Shown in pieces: positions 26,421 to 34,096 of a stretch of 40,626 nucleotides of DNA. The stretch lies in the NCBI GenBank assembly GCA_016222805.1, contig JACRQG010000029.1:1-40626 (forward strand), written 5' to 3'. Numbering within the stretch: the stretch's first letter is position 1; the number at the start of each line of letters is the position of its first letter. This stretch comes from Verrucomicrobiota bacterium (GTDB lineage Bacteria; Verrucomicrobiota; Verrucomicrobiia; Opitutales; Opitutaceae). Below the pieces are notes generated by a model. The model did no database searches. It saw only the letters and a program-made list of their open reading frames with translations, and was not told the origin of the DNA. The translations under genes were made by a program, and so were the position numbers.

Positions 26421-27962
26421 ATGGAACACCTGCGCGGGGCCCAAGCCCCCCTCTCGCGGATCAAGGTTTCAGCCAAGGTAAAGACTTTCGTACTCGATAC
26501 GAACGTCCTGCTGCACGACCCGCAATCGCTCTTCAAGTTCGAGGAAAACAACCTCGTGATCCCCGTCGAGGTCCTCGAGGAGCTCGACGCAATCAAGGGT
26601 GAGCAGTCGACCGAGCGGGGACGCAATGCGCGGCGGGTGCACCGCCTCCTGCAGGAATTGCTGCCAGACACCCGGGCGATGCACGAAGGCGTCGAGCTCG
26701 AGAACGGCGGCACGCTGTCGATCATCATCAATCCGTATCTGGTCAACCCCGGACACCGTTCGCCGGCGATGGAGCGGCTGCGGGCCATCCTCCCGGACCT
26801 GACCAAGAAGGATAACCGGATCCTGGCGGCGGCGTTGTATGTGCAGGATCATTACCCGCCGCCCACCATCCTCGTGACCAAGGATGTGAACGTGCAGCTC
26901 AAGGCGCGGGCGGTGGGGCTCGAATCGGAGGACTACCTCAACGACAAGGTGCCGGCGGTGGACGACGAGGCGAGTTACCAGGAGATTCCGTTGACGATTT
27001 ACGAGCTCCAGCGGTTCTGCTCCGAGGGTGGGTTCGACGTGGGCCCCGGGGCGGCGCGGCGGCTCTATCTCAACGAGTACGTCCTTCTCCGCTCCGACGA
27101 GGGCAAGACCATGCCGGCGCGCTACCAGGGCGATGGCGTGGTCCGCCGGCTCAAGGTGCCCGACTTCGTCAAGGCGCCCGGGGGCATCCCGATCCGGGCC
27201 CGCAATCTCGAACAGCAGTTCCTGATGGATGCGCTGCTCGACGAGAGCATCGCCCTGATCACCTGCTTCGGCAAGGCCGGCACCGGCAAGACGCTGCTCT
27301 CCACGGCGTGCGCCCTGCACCAGATCTGCGACGAACACTCGCGCTACGACGGCCTCTCCATCTCCCGGCCGGTGATCGCCCTCGGAAAGGACATCGGGTT
27401 CCTGCCCGGATCACTCGAGGAGAAGATGAAGCCGTGGCTTCAGCCGTATCACGACGCCCTGGAGGTGCTGATTCCCTCCAAGCCCCCGAAGGATCCGCAG
27501 TTCGCCGCCAAGAAGATCTCGAAGAAGAAGCACAAGAAGCACGAGGCGCACCTGCTGGCCTCGATGACCGCGCCGCAGCCGAGCCATGCCAGCCAGAACG
27601 GCGGCCACGGTGGCGGTTCCGTGATCAAGCCGTACGAACGTCTGCTCAAGAGCGGTTTGGTCGAGATCGAGGCGCTGGCGTTCATCCGCGGACGTTCCAT
27701 CGCCCGTCGCTTCTTCATCCTGGATGAGGCGCAGCAGCTGACGCCACATGAAGTGAAGACCGTGATCACGCGGATCAGCGAAGGCTCCAAGATTGTCCTC
27801 ATCGGGGACCCCGCGCAAATCGACAATCCCTACGTCGATTCCCGCAGCAACGGGCTCGTCTTCTGCCACGATCGCATGAAGGGCCAGGCCATCGCCGCCC
27901 ATGTGAAACTGACGAAGGGCGAGCGCTCGCGGCTGGCCGAACTCGCGGCGGACCTGCTGTAG
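26421..27962 (+). CDS. PIN-domain PhoH-like ATPase
   Basis: Product of 513 residues. The N-terminal PIN domain (about 22-165) has VLDTNVLLHDP and EVLEELDAIK with the acidic residues of this metal-dependent RNase fold, and LVTKDVNVQLKA. The C-terminal PhoH domain is an RNA-helicase-like ATPase with Walker A GKAGTGKT (284-291) and Walker B FFILDEAQQL (431-440), then VLIGDPAQIDNPYVD. PIN-PhoH proteins (PhoH2, YlaK) are RNA helicase-nucleases. Between the two ATPase motifs is an insert of about 40 residues, Lys and His rich then Gly and Ser rich (362-402), that is probably disordered. The ATG at 26421 is preferred; a TTG at 26373 is in frame but overlaps the DnaA-box-like sites. Confidence 0.92.
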   Translation: MEHLRGAQAPLSRIKVSAKVKTFVLDTNVLLHDPQSLFKFEENNLVIPVEVLEELDAIKGEQSTERGRNARRVHRLLQELLPDTRAMHEGVELENGGTLSIIINPYLVNPGHRSPAMERLRAILPDLTKKDNRILAAALYVQDHYPPPTILVTKDVNVQLKARAVGLESEDYLNDKVPAVDDEASYQEIPLTIYELQRFCSEGGFDVGPGAARRLYLNEYVLLRSDEGKTMPARYQGDGVVRRLKVPDFVKAPGGIPIRARNLEQQFLMDALLDESIALITCFGKAGTGKTLLSTACALHQICDEHSRYDGLSISRPVIALGKDIGFLPGSLEEKMKPWLQPYHDALEVLIPSKPPKDPQFAAKKISKKKHKKHEAHLLASMTAPQPSHASQNGGHGGGSVIKPYERLLKSGLVEIEALAFIRGRSIARRFFILDEAQQLTPHEVKTVITRISEGSKIVLIGDPAQIDNPYVDSRSNGLVFCHDRMKGQAIAAHVKLTKGERSRLAELAADLL

Positions 27963-28037
27963 CCTCGGCGGTCTCGCGACCGCGCTCCGGGAGGGATGCC
28001 GAGGACGCGCGAGCGGTCGCGTGCCCGCAGGCGGGCA
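27963..28037. terminator. Stacked hairpins between convergent phoH and DUF6580-like genes
   Basis: CCTCGGC (27963-27969) pairs with GCCGAGG (27998-28004) around an inner GCGGTC/GACCGC, and TGCCCGC (28022-28028) pairs with GCGGGCA (28031-28037). The region follows the phoH stop directly and precedes the stop of the opposing gene by 12 bases. Two-way transcription ending is plausible, though there is no U-tract. Confidence 0.45.
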
Positions 28038-28049
28038 ACGCCGTACCGG

Positions 28050-28628
28050 TCAGGCCTCCGCCCGCGACGGCAGGAGGCTCGGCTTGCCGGCGCGGCGCGC
28101 GGCGAACTCCATGGTCGCGGCAAACAGGCCCGTGAAGAACAGGTCGCTCAGCAGGGTGTTGCGGAAAAACAGGAGCGTGGGCGGAAATTCCGGGCGGCCC
28201 AGGGTGAGCGCCTGCCACCATCCGGCGAGGTTCTTCAGGTAGAAGGGGTCGCGCACCCAGGCGTCGGTGTTGGTCGCCAGGTAGAAGAGCACTGATCCGG
28301 CGAGGGCCCCGCCCAGGAGCGTCACCCAGCTCTTGTGGCGTGCGACCCACTGGCCCAGGGGCAGGGCGAGGGCAAAACAGGCCGTGCGCACCAGCGCGCT
28401 CTGCCAGGTCCAGGTCTCCCCGAAGGTTGCGGCATAATAATGATCCAGATACAGGTCGGTGCCGACGAGGGCCACCAGCGGCACGAGCCACAGGCGTCGC
28501 TGGTTGAAATAGACCGCGCCGCAGAAGGTCAGCGCCATCAGCGGCGCGAAGTTAACCAGGGCGGGCGTGTGCACGGCGGCAACCCGCCAGCCGGCGGCCA
28601 GGACAAGGAGAGCGAGAGCGAGTGGCAT
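28050..28628 (-). CDS. DUF6580-like integral membrane protein
   Basis: Product of 192 residues with about five or six membrane helices. The N-terminal region HTPALVNFAPLMALTFCGAV matches the NFxPxxAxxxFxGAxF pattern of DUF6580 proteins, and the helix packing looks like that of ECF-transporter S components. The ATG at 28628 starts the protein in its first helix; the long open frame upstream is non-coding. It lies 76 bases after a PduO-type cobalamin adenosyltransferase on the same strand, so a role in cobamide or other vitamin uptake is a reasonable guess, not shown. No cobalamin riboswitch is seen upstream. Confidence 0.7.
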   Translation of the reverse strand: MPLALALLVLAAGWRVAAVHTPALVNFAPLMALTFCGAVYFNQRRLWLVPLVALVGTDLYLDHYYAATFGETWTWQSALVRTACFALALPLGQWVARHKSWVTLLGGALAGSVLFYLATNTDAWVRDPFYLKNLAGWWQALTLGRPEFPPTLLFFRNTLLSDLFFTGLFAATMEFAARRAGKPSLLPSRAEA

Positions 28629-28704
28629 GGCGGGACCAAAATGGGAGAATTCCCGCGCGACACAAGCGTCAGAGTAGCCGCATTCCTTGGAAATCTCCGC
28701 GCAC

Positions 28705-29244
28705 CTATTGTTCGGCTTCGCGGGCCCAGAGCCAGAGGAGATCCGCGAGCCGGTTGACGTACTGGGACAGTTCCGGGCGCAGCTTCCGGCCGTAGCTGGA
28801 GAGCGCGCAGAGTCGGCGCTCCGCCCGCCGTCCGGTGGCGCGGGCCACGTCGAAGGCGGCTGCCAGGGCATTGGCCCCGGGCGTCGCCCAGCCGTCAAAG
28901 CGCAAGCCCTGCGCCTCGAGGGTGGCAATCGCTTCATCCAGGGCACTCACCGCCGCGGGCGTGAGCTTCGCAAACTTGGAGCCAGCGTAGCGGGTGAGAT
29001 CCTCCTCGGCGCAGGCGACCTCGCCCATGAGGGTGATCAGCTCGCGCTGGATCTCGGTGACCTGTTGTCGAATTCGGCCGTGCCGCTCGGATGCCCCGAG
29101 CTGCGCCTTCGCCGCCCCCAGCGCGGCATTGAGTTCGTCGAGTGTGCCCACCGCTTCGATCTGCGGATGGTCCTTCGCCACCCGCTGGCCGAACAGCAGG
29201 CCGGTCGTCCCGTCGTCGCCGGTGCGGGTCGTGATGGAGCGCAT
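28705..29244 (-). CDS. PduO-type ATP:cob(I)alamin adenosyltransferase
   Basis: Product of 179 residues forming the trimeric four-helix adenosyltransferase that makes adenosylcobalamin from cob(I)alamin and ATP. The ATP-binding N-terminus TRTGDDGTTGLLFGQRVAKD and the AVGTLDELNAALGAAKAQ region are typical, as are ARATGRRAERRLCAL and NRLADLLWLWAR at the C-terminus. It is the third gene of a transcript with peptide deformylase and an oxidoreductase (36-base gap after the latter) and precedes the DUF6580-like gene. Its presence implies that the organism uses adenosylcobalamin; no B12-dependent enzyme lies in the window. Confidence 0.92.
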   Translation of the reverse strand: MRSITTRTGDDGTTGLLFGQRVAKDHPQIEAVGTLDELNAALGAAKAQLGASERHGRIRQQVTEIQRELITLMGEVACAEEDLTRYAGSKFAKLTPAAVSALDEAIATLEAQGLRFDGWATPGANALAAAFDVARATGRRAERRLCALSSYGRKLRPELSQYVNRLADLLWLWAREAEQ

Positions 29245-29280
29245 GGCGCGGGGCGCGACGTCCGGCCGGGGCCGGCTGGT

Positions 29281-30363
29281 TCAGGCGATGCGCCGGGCGG
29301 CGAGTTGCGCGCGCAGGCACAGCTCCGCGGCCTTGAACGCGTGGGCCTGCGTCATCGCCTTCTCCGTGCGGTTGAGGCAGTCGAGCACGAGCTGCCCGAA
29401 GAAACGGAAGCCGACCTGGCCGGCGACGTTGAGGAAGCGCTCGCCGGAATCGTCGACCAGATAGACGTTGTCCCCGGCCTTGTCGCGCCCGACATCGACG
29501 TACTTGCGCAGCTCGATGTAGCCCTTGGTGCCGAGGATCACGGTGCGGCCGTCGCCCCAGGTCGAAAGCCCGTTGGGCGTGAACCAGTCGACGCGGATGT
29601 AGTTCGACGCCCCGTTGTCACCCAGCAGGGAGGCTTCGCCGAAATCCTCGAACTCCGGCTTGTCCGGGTTGGCGAAGTTTCCGACGGCGGCCTGCGTGAC
29701 GGTGGCGTCTGTTGCGCCGGTGTAGGTGAGGAACTGCTCGAACTGGTGGCTGCCGATGTCGGTCAGGATGCCGCCGTACTTGGCCCGCTCGAAGAACCAG
29801 GCCGGGCGGTTGGCTTTTCCGAGCCGGTGCGGCCCGAGGCCGATCACCTGGATGACCCGGCCGATGGCGCCGCCGGCGACGAGGTCCGTCGCGTACATGG
29901 CCGACTCCACGTGCAGCCGCTCGGAGAAATAAACCATGTATTTGCGACCGGTCCGTGCCACGGCGGCCTTGGCGTCGTCCAGTTGCGCGAGAGACGTGAA
30001 CGGCGTCTTGTCGGTGAAGTAGTCCTTCCCGGCCTCCATCACGCGGACTCCGAGGGGTCCCCGATCGCACGGCACGGCCGCCGCGGTCACGAGCCGCACC
30101 TGCGGATCCCCAAGGATTTCATCGAGGGCGCGGGCGACCTTCACCCCGGGGTACTTGGCGACGAAGGCCGCCACCTTTTTTTCGTCGGGGTCGTAGACCC
30201 ACTTCAGCTCGGCCCCGGCCTCGAGGAGGCCGTTGCACTGGCCGTAGATGTGGCCGTGATCGAGGTGCGCGGCGGCGAAGATGAATTCGCCCGCCTTGAC
30301 CACCGGGCTGGGCTTGCCCTGCGGCGCGTAGTTCATGCCATCGGCTTTCTGGACTTGGCTCAT
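29281..30363 (-). CDS. Cytoplasmic Gfo/Idh/MocA family oxidoreductase
   Basis: Product of 360 residues, without a signal peptide. The ATG at 30363 overlaps the deformylase stop (ATGA). It has the two-domain build of the family: an N-terminal nucleotide-binding half that opens EFIFAAAHLDHGHIYGQCNG in place of a classical GxGxxG, KDYFTDKTPFTSLAQLDDAK in the place of the EKP motif, and GGILTDIGSHQFEQFLTYTG in the substrate half. The AHLDHGHIYG start suggests a subgroup in which the dinucleotide motif has changed. The reaction is unknown; sugars or polyols are usual. Confidence 0.82.
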   Translation of the reverse strand: MSQVQKADGMNYAPQGKPSPVVKAGEFIFAAAHLDHGHIYGQCNGLLEAGAELKWVYDPDEKKVAAFVAKYPGVKVARALDEILGDPQVRLVTAAAVPCDRGPLGVRVMEAGKDYFTDKTPFTSLAQLDDAKAAVARTGRKYMVYFSERLHVESAMYATDLVAGGAIGRVIQVIGLGPHRLGKANRPAWFFERAKYGGILTDIGSHQFEQFLTYTGATDATVTQAAVGNFANPDKPEFEDFGEASLLGDNGASNYIRVDWFTPNGLSTWGDGRTVILGTKGYIELRKYVDVGRDKAGDNVYLVDDSGERFLNVAGQVGFRFFGQLVLDCLNRTEKAMTQAHAFKAAELCLRAQLAARRIA

Positions 30364-30935
30364 GGGAGAGGTCGACCGGCGGCCTTGGTCTCGCGGGCGA
30401 GCGCCTTGATGGCCTCGTCGAGTCCCGCGCGGGTCTTCTTGTCCATCCGGTCGATGAAGAGGACGCCGTTGAGGTGATCCACCTCGTGCTGGATGCAGCG
30501 GGCAAAGAGCCCGGTGCAGGTGAGATCGTGCCCGAGGCCCTTTTCGTCCTGGAAGCGCACGCGGATGGCGTCGGGCCGCACGATGTCGCCGCGGATCTTG
30601 GGAAAGGAGAGGCAGCCCTCTTCGCCGGCGACCGCCGGGGTGCCGGCCGCGACGCTGACGACGGGGTTGGCGATCACCATCGGCATGAAAAGATCGAGCG
30701 GGGGCTGGCGGCCGTCGAGTTCGTAGGTAAAATCCGCGTCGGCCTCGCGCAGATCCACGACGCAAAGCTGCAGGGCACGCCCGACTTGCTGCGCCGCGAG
30801 GCCGATGCCGCCGGCGTCGTGCATGGTGTCCACCATCTCGTCCGCGAGCCGCGCAAGCGCCGGGTCAAAGGTGATAACTTTCTCGCCCTTGGTGCGCAAA
30901 ACGGCATCGTTGTAGTGAACAATTCGCAGGGACAT
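30360..30935 (-). CDS. def: Peptide deformylase
   Basis: Removes formyl from the N-terminal Met of new proteins. The 191-residue product contains all three motifs: GIGLAAQQVG (43-52), EGCLSFP with metal ligand Cys108, and QHEVDHLNG with His150, Glu151 and His154. It starts at MSLRIVHYND; open frame upstream is non-coding. It is the first gene of a four-gene minus-strand unit and is divergent from the two-gene membrane unit, 61 bases away. fmt is not adjacent, unlike many genomes. Confidence 0.95.
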   Translation of the reverse strand: MSLRIVHYNDAVLRTKGEKVITFDPALARLADEMVDTMHDAGGIGLAAQQVGRALQLCVVDLREADADFTYELDGRQPPLDLFMPMVIANPVVSVAAGTPAVAGEEGCLSFPKIRGDIVRPDAIRVRFQDEKGLGHDLTCTGLFARCIQHEVDHLNGVLFIDRMDKKTRAGLDEAIKALARETKAAGRPLP

Positions 30936-30996
30936 CGGTCGGAGGACGGGCAGCGTGGTTCTGCGAATTCCCGCCGGCAAATAAATACTTTGGTTC

Positions 30997-32661
30997 ATGA
31001 GCGACTCCCCCTCGCGCGACCGTCCCCGCCTGTCTCCCGTGGCCCCGCTGGCCTTGGTGGCCGGGGTGGTGGTCGCCGCGCTGGCCTGGTTGCTGCCGGT
31101 AAACCTGAAGTCCGTCAGTCCCGCGCTGCTGCGTGCGGCTGGGGCGAATACACCGACCCTGGGCGCCCACGGGCGGGACCTGGTGGATGGGGAGCGCATC
31201 GGCCCGGCGGCCTTGGTCCTGGCGGCCGCGCGGGTGGTGGACGATCCGCGCGTGCCCGCCCTCGCGGAGGCGGTCGCGCGGTTCGCCGAGCAGCAACCCG
31301 GCCTGATGGCCTGGGGCGGCTGGGATCCGGCGCTGGACAACCTCTTCAACCTGCGTGCGACGGCGGGACGCTCTGGGAGCACCCCGGTGCTGACGTTTCT
31401 CGTCACGGTGAAGGCGCGGGAGGCGATGCGCAGCGCCCTGAGTCAATCGGGGTCCGACGGAGTGCAGGCCCTGCTGAAGTTGCGACGCCTCGAGCGGACC
31501 GGACAGTTCGTGCCGGCCGCGCGACCGGGTGGGCAGCCGCTGGATTCCCTGCTGCTCCTCACCGGACTGCTCTACCAGGGCCAGCACCTGTCACCGGCGC
31601 TGCAGCGCGAGATTCGGGCCTTGGCGGAGGCGGCCTGGCAGCAACAGGAGCTGGGACCCCTGGAAGGCGTGCTGATCGACCTGCTCTCCCTGGGACGCCG
31701 GCTCGACTGGATGCAGCTGACGCAGCTCACGCGGCGGAGTGACAGCGGCAAGACCCTCGGCGAATACGCCCACCTTGCCCGCGTGGCCCCGGCGCAGCTG
31801 CCGTTGATCTATGCGGCGGCATTGTTCTCGGACTCGGCCGACCAGGTGGCGACCTACCTGATCAAGTTCGGCAAGGCCGGGCTGGAGGATCTGACGACGG
31901 CGCTGGGCCTCGGACAGGGCGCGGTGCGCCTGCTGCTGGCCCGCGGCGTTCCCATCAACCGCCGGACGACCCCGGTGATCACCGGCACCGCGGAGTTGGT
32001 GCTCGCGCACCCGCAGGTGACGGTCCTGTTGAAGTACTTCGGCTGTCTGTTTGGGGTCTGGCTCGTGCTGCGCGGGCTCGACCGCTGGCTGGTCCTTCCC
32101 GGGGGGCTCGTCGAACTCACGGCCACCCAGGGCCACATCCGGGCCGGACTGCTCGCGACGGTCTTCGCGTTCATCCTCGTCGCGGCCGGTGAGCCGATGC
32201 TGCTGCGGGCGGCCCCGCCTTCCGAATTCCGCCTGCGCCTGCCGGTGCTCCTCGCGACCGGTGATGTCCTGCCAAAATCTTCCGAACCCACCCATGCCAT
32301 GAATGACACGTCCACGCTTCTCTCGATCGGGCTGTTTGCCGCGCTGCAGGTCGCGATGTACTTCATCTGCCTGCTGAAGATCCGGGACGTCGCCCGGCAG
32401 CCGGTTCCGCCGCTGGTGAAACTCAAGCTGATGGAGAACGAGGAAAACCTCTTCGACGGCGGCCTCTACGTCGGCATCGCGGGCACCGCGACCGCCCTCG
32501 TGCTCCAAGTCATGCGGGTGATTGAGCCGAACCTGCTGGCGGCGTACGCCTCGAACCTCTTCGGCATCATCTGCGTCGCCCTGGTGAAGATCTACCACGT
32601 GCGGAGCTTCAAGCGGCAACTGATCCTCGAGGCGCAGGCCGAGGGCCGCATCGCGTCATGA
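30997..32661 (+). CDS. Six-helix membrane protein with a MotA/ExbB/TolQ-like C-terminus (candidate A subunit)
   Basis: Product of 554 residues, not recognised as any named family. Predicted helices lie at about 15-34, 342-361, 383-400, 438-460, 486-507 and 512-533. Between the first two is a helical, soluble domain of roughly 300 residues. The last two helices, from GGLYVGIAGTATALVLQV to SNLFGIICVALVKIYHVRSF, have the GxxGT...helix and the (A)xxxGLxxAxxxxxxY(N/H) pattern and basic follow-on of MotA, ExbB and TolQ. The resemblance is visual. The ATG at 32658 of the next gene overlaps this stop (ATGA), and that gene encodes a MotB/ExbD-like single-helix protein. The leader is AT-rich (AATAAATAC) without a Shine-Dalgarno sequence. 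Confidence 0.55.
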   Translation: MSDSPSRDRPRLSPVAPLALVAGVVVAALAWLLPVNLKSVSPALLRAAGANTPTLGAHGRDLVDGERIGPAALVLAAARVVDDPRVPALAEAVARFAEQQPGLMAWGGWDPALDNLFNLRATAGRSGSTPVLTFLVTVKAREAMRSALSQSGSDGVQALLKLRRLERTGQFVPAARPGGQPLDSLLLLTGLLYQGQHLSPALQREIRALAEAAWQQQELGPLEGVLIDLLSLGRRLDWMQLTQLTRRSDSGKTLGEYAHLARVAPAQLPLIYAAALFSDSADQVATYLIKFGKAGLEDLTTALGLGQGAVRLLLARGVPINRRTTPVITGTAELVLAHPQVTVLLKYFGCLFGVWLVLRGLDRWLVLPGGLVELTATQGHIRAGLLATVFAFILVAAGEPMLLRAAPPSEFRLRLPVLLATGDVLPKSSEPTHAMNDTSTLLSIGLFAALQVAMYFICLLKIRDVARQPVPPLVKLKLMENEENLFDGGLYVGIAGTATALVLQVMRVIEPNLLAAYASNLFGIICVALVKIYHVRSFKRQLILEAQAEGRIAS

Positions 32662-34070
32662 ACAAGACGCTCCTCCTGATCATCTGCGACTTTCTGCTCC
32701 TGAACCTCCTGGCGCTCACGCGCTGGGAGAAGGCGGAACCGCCGCAGGCCACGCGCACCCCGGTGCCCGAGCTCGCGGCCAATGCCGTCACGAAGGAGCA
32801 GGACCTGGTGGAGACGATGCGCCAGTCCCTGGCCGACGAGCAGGGGCGGCGCGATGAACTGGCTCAGCGGCTGAGCGCGGCGGATGCCGCCCTGGCCGCC
32901 CGGGAGCAGAGCCTGACGCAACTGCAGTCGGAGCGCGCCCGCCTGGCCGAGGAGCGGAATGCGGTGAGCGCCCGGCTCGCGGACACGCAACGGGCGGTCA
33001 CCGACCTTTCCCAGAAGGTCGGCGCGGCCACGCAGGAGGCCACGATGACCCGGGATCAACTCGCCCAGTTGCAGCGCGAGCTGGCCGAGAAGCAGGCGGA
33101 AGCCACCCGGCAGCAGCAGGCCCTGGCGGATCGCGAGAAGCAACTCGGCGACATTCAGCGCCAGAACCAGGTGCTGACCATGGCGGTGGTGGTCGCCGAG
33201 CAGGAGAAGAAATCCCTGCGGGAGACGGCCGACGCGCTCAAGGCCCAGGTGCAGCAGGAGCGCAGCGATCGCCTCAAGGTCCAGGAAACCACGACGCAGC
33301 TGGCGCAGGGCGTCGGGCAGCTGGCCGAGAAATCAGTCGAGCTGACGCGGGAGATTCGGGATCAGCGCCCGATCAATGCCAACGTGCTCTACAGCGAGTT
33401 CCTCGCGAACCGGGTTACCGCCGCCTTCGCCGCCACGCGCCGCGGTTTCCTTGGGCCGGTCAACCGCACCCGCGAGAGCCAGACGGTGCTCGCGAGCGAC
33501 GGGCGGCAGGTCTTCGCGCTCCTGCATGTGGCCGACACCGTGTTCTCGCTGGGTGAGGCCGGTGGCGACTGGGAGAGTGCAACGGTGGAGTTCAGCCGAT
33601 CCGGCGCCGGACCGAGCCGCGCCGCGGTTCTGCAGTTTCTCGCCCACGATCCGCGGATCGTGGCCCTGCCGCTGGAACTTGGGCAGGCGACCGTCTTGGG
33701 CGCCAAGGTTTACGCGCTGGCCGTCGACCCGTTCAAGTTCCCGGAGGCCGTGTTGATCGACGGCAACGGCCGCGGTTATGGGGAGGTCGCATTCAAACTT
33801 GATCCAGCGGAACCGCGGTTCGTACGGGTCGACAATCGGCTCTTCAAGCGGCTGTTCGGGGACTTTGCCCCGAAGCGCGGGGATCTCGTGCTGGCCAAGA
33901 CCGGGGAGTTGCTCGGAATCATGGTCAACAGCGACTACTGCGCGGTGTTGAAGGATCTGTCGGCCGCCAAGACGCTGACGATGGGCCGGGACCTGCGCGG
34001 GGCCGCCACGACGGCGCTGTTTGACGAACTGAACAACCGCGTGCTCGCCCTGCCGCTGAAGCTGCAGTAA
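32658..34070 (+). CDS. Single-helix coiled-coil protein with trypsin-like pseudoprotease domain (candidate B subunit)
   Basis: Product of 470 residues. One membrane helix (4-21, MNKTLLLIICDFLLLNLLAL) carries Asp11, as in MotB, ExbD and TolR, whose membrane Asp takes the proton or sodium ion. A coiled coil of about 190 residues follows (45-235). The rest (236-470) looks like a chymotrypsin-fold domain: DGRQVFALLHVADTVF with His290 where the catalytic His would be, then AHDPRIVALPLELG with Asp331, and KRGDLVLAKTGELLGIMVNS (407-426), which aligns with the GxSGG loop but has no Ser. It is therefore likely a non-catalytic pseudoprotease on the outside of the membrane. It overlaps the upstream membrane gene and both end before the convergent TMTC-like gene, 26 bases away. 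Confidence 0.6.
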   Translation: MNKTLLLIICDFLLLNLLALTRWEKAEPPQATRTPVPELAANAVTKEQDLVETMRQSLADEQGRRDELAQRLSAADAALAAREQSLTQLQSERARLAEERNAVSARLADTQRAVTDLSQKVGAATQEATMTRDQLAQLQRELAEKQAEATRQQQALADREKQLGDIQRQNQVLTMAVVVAEQEKKSLRETADALKAQVQQERSDRLKVQETTTQLAQGVGQLAEKSVELTREIRDQRPINANVLYSEFLANRVTAAFAATRRGFLGPVNRTRESQTVLASDGRQVFALLHVADTVFSLGEAGGDWESATVEFSRSGAGPSRAAVLQFLAHDPRIVALPLELGQATVLGAKVYALAVDPFKFPEAVLIDGNGRGYGEVAFKLDPAEPRFVRVDNRLFKRLFGDFAPKRGDLVLAKTGELLGIMVNSDYCAVLKDLSAAKTLTMGRDLRGAATTALFDELNNRVLALPLKLQ

Positions 34071-34096
34071 TCGCACGCGCGCCGGGACTGCTTCCG

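Noticed and set aside
28687-30477. A 596-codon plus-strand open frame opposite PduO and the oxidoreductase
   Set aside because: Shadow of two well-supported minus-strand genes.
28629-30996. Cobalamin riboswitch for the PduO/DUF6580 unit
   Set aside because: The available gaps (61, 36 and 76 bases) are too short and show no B12-box-like sequence.
32658-34070. Active trypsin-like protease
   Set aside because: His290 and Asp331 can be placed, but the loop that should carry the GxSGG Ser has none.
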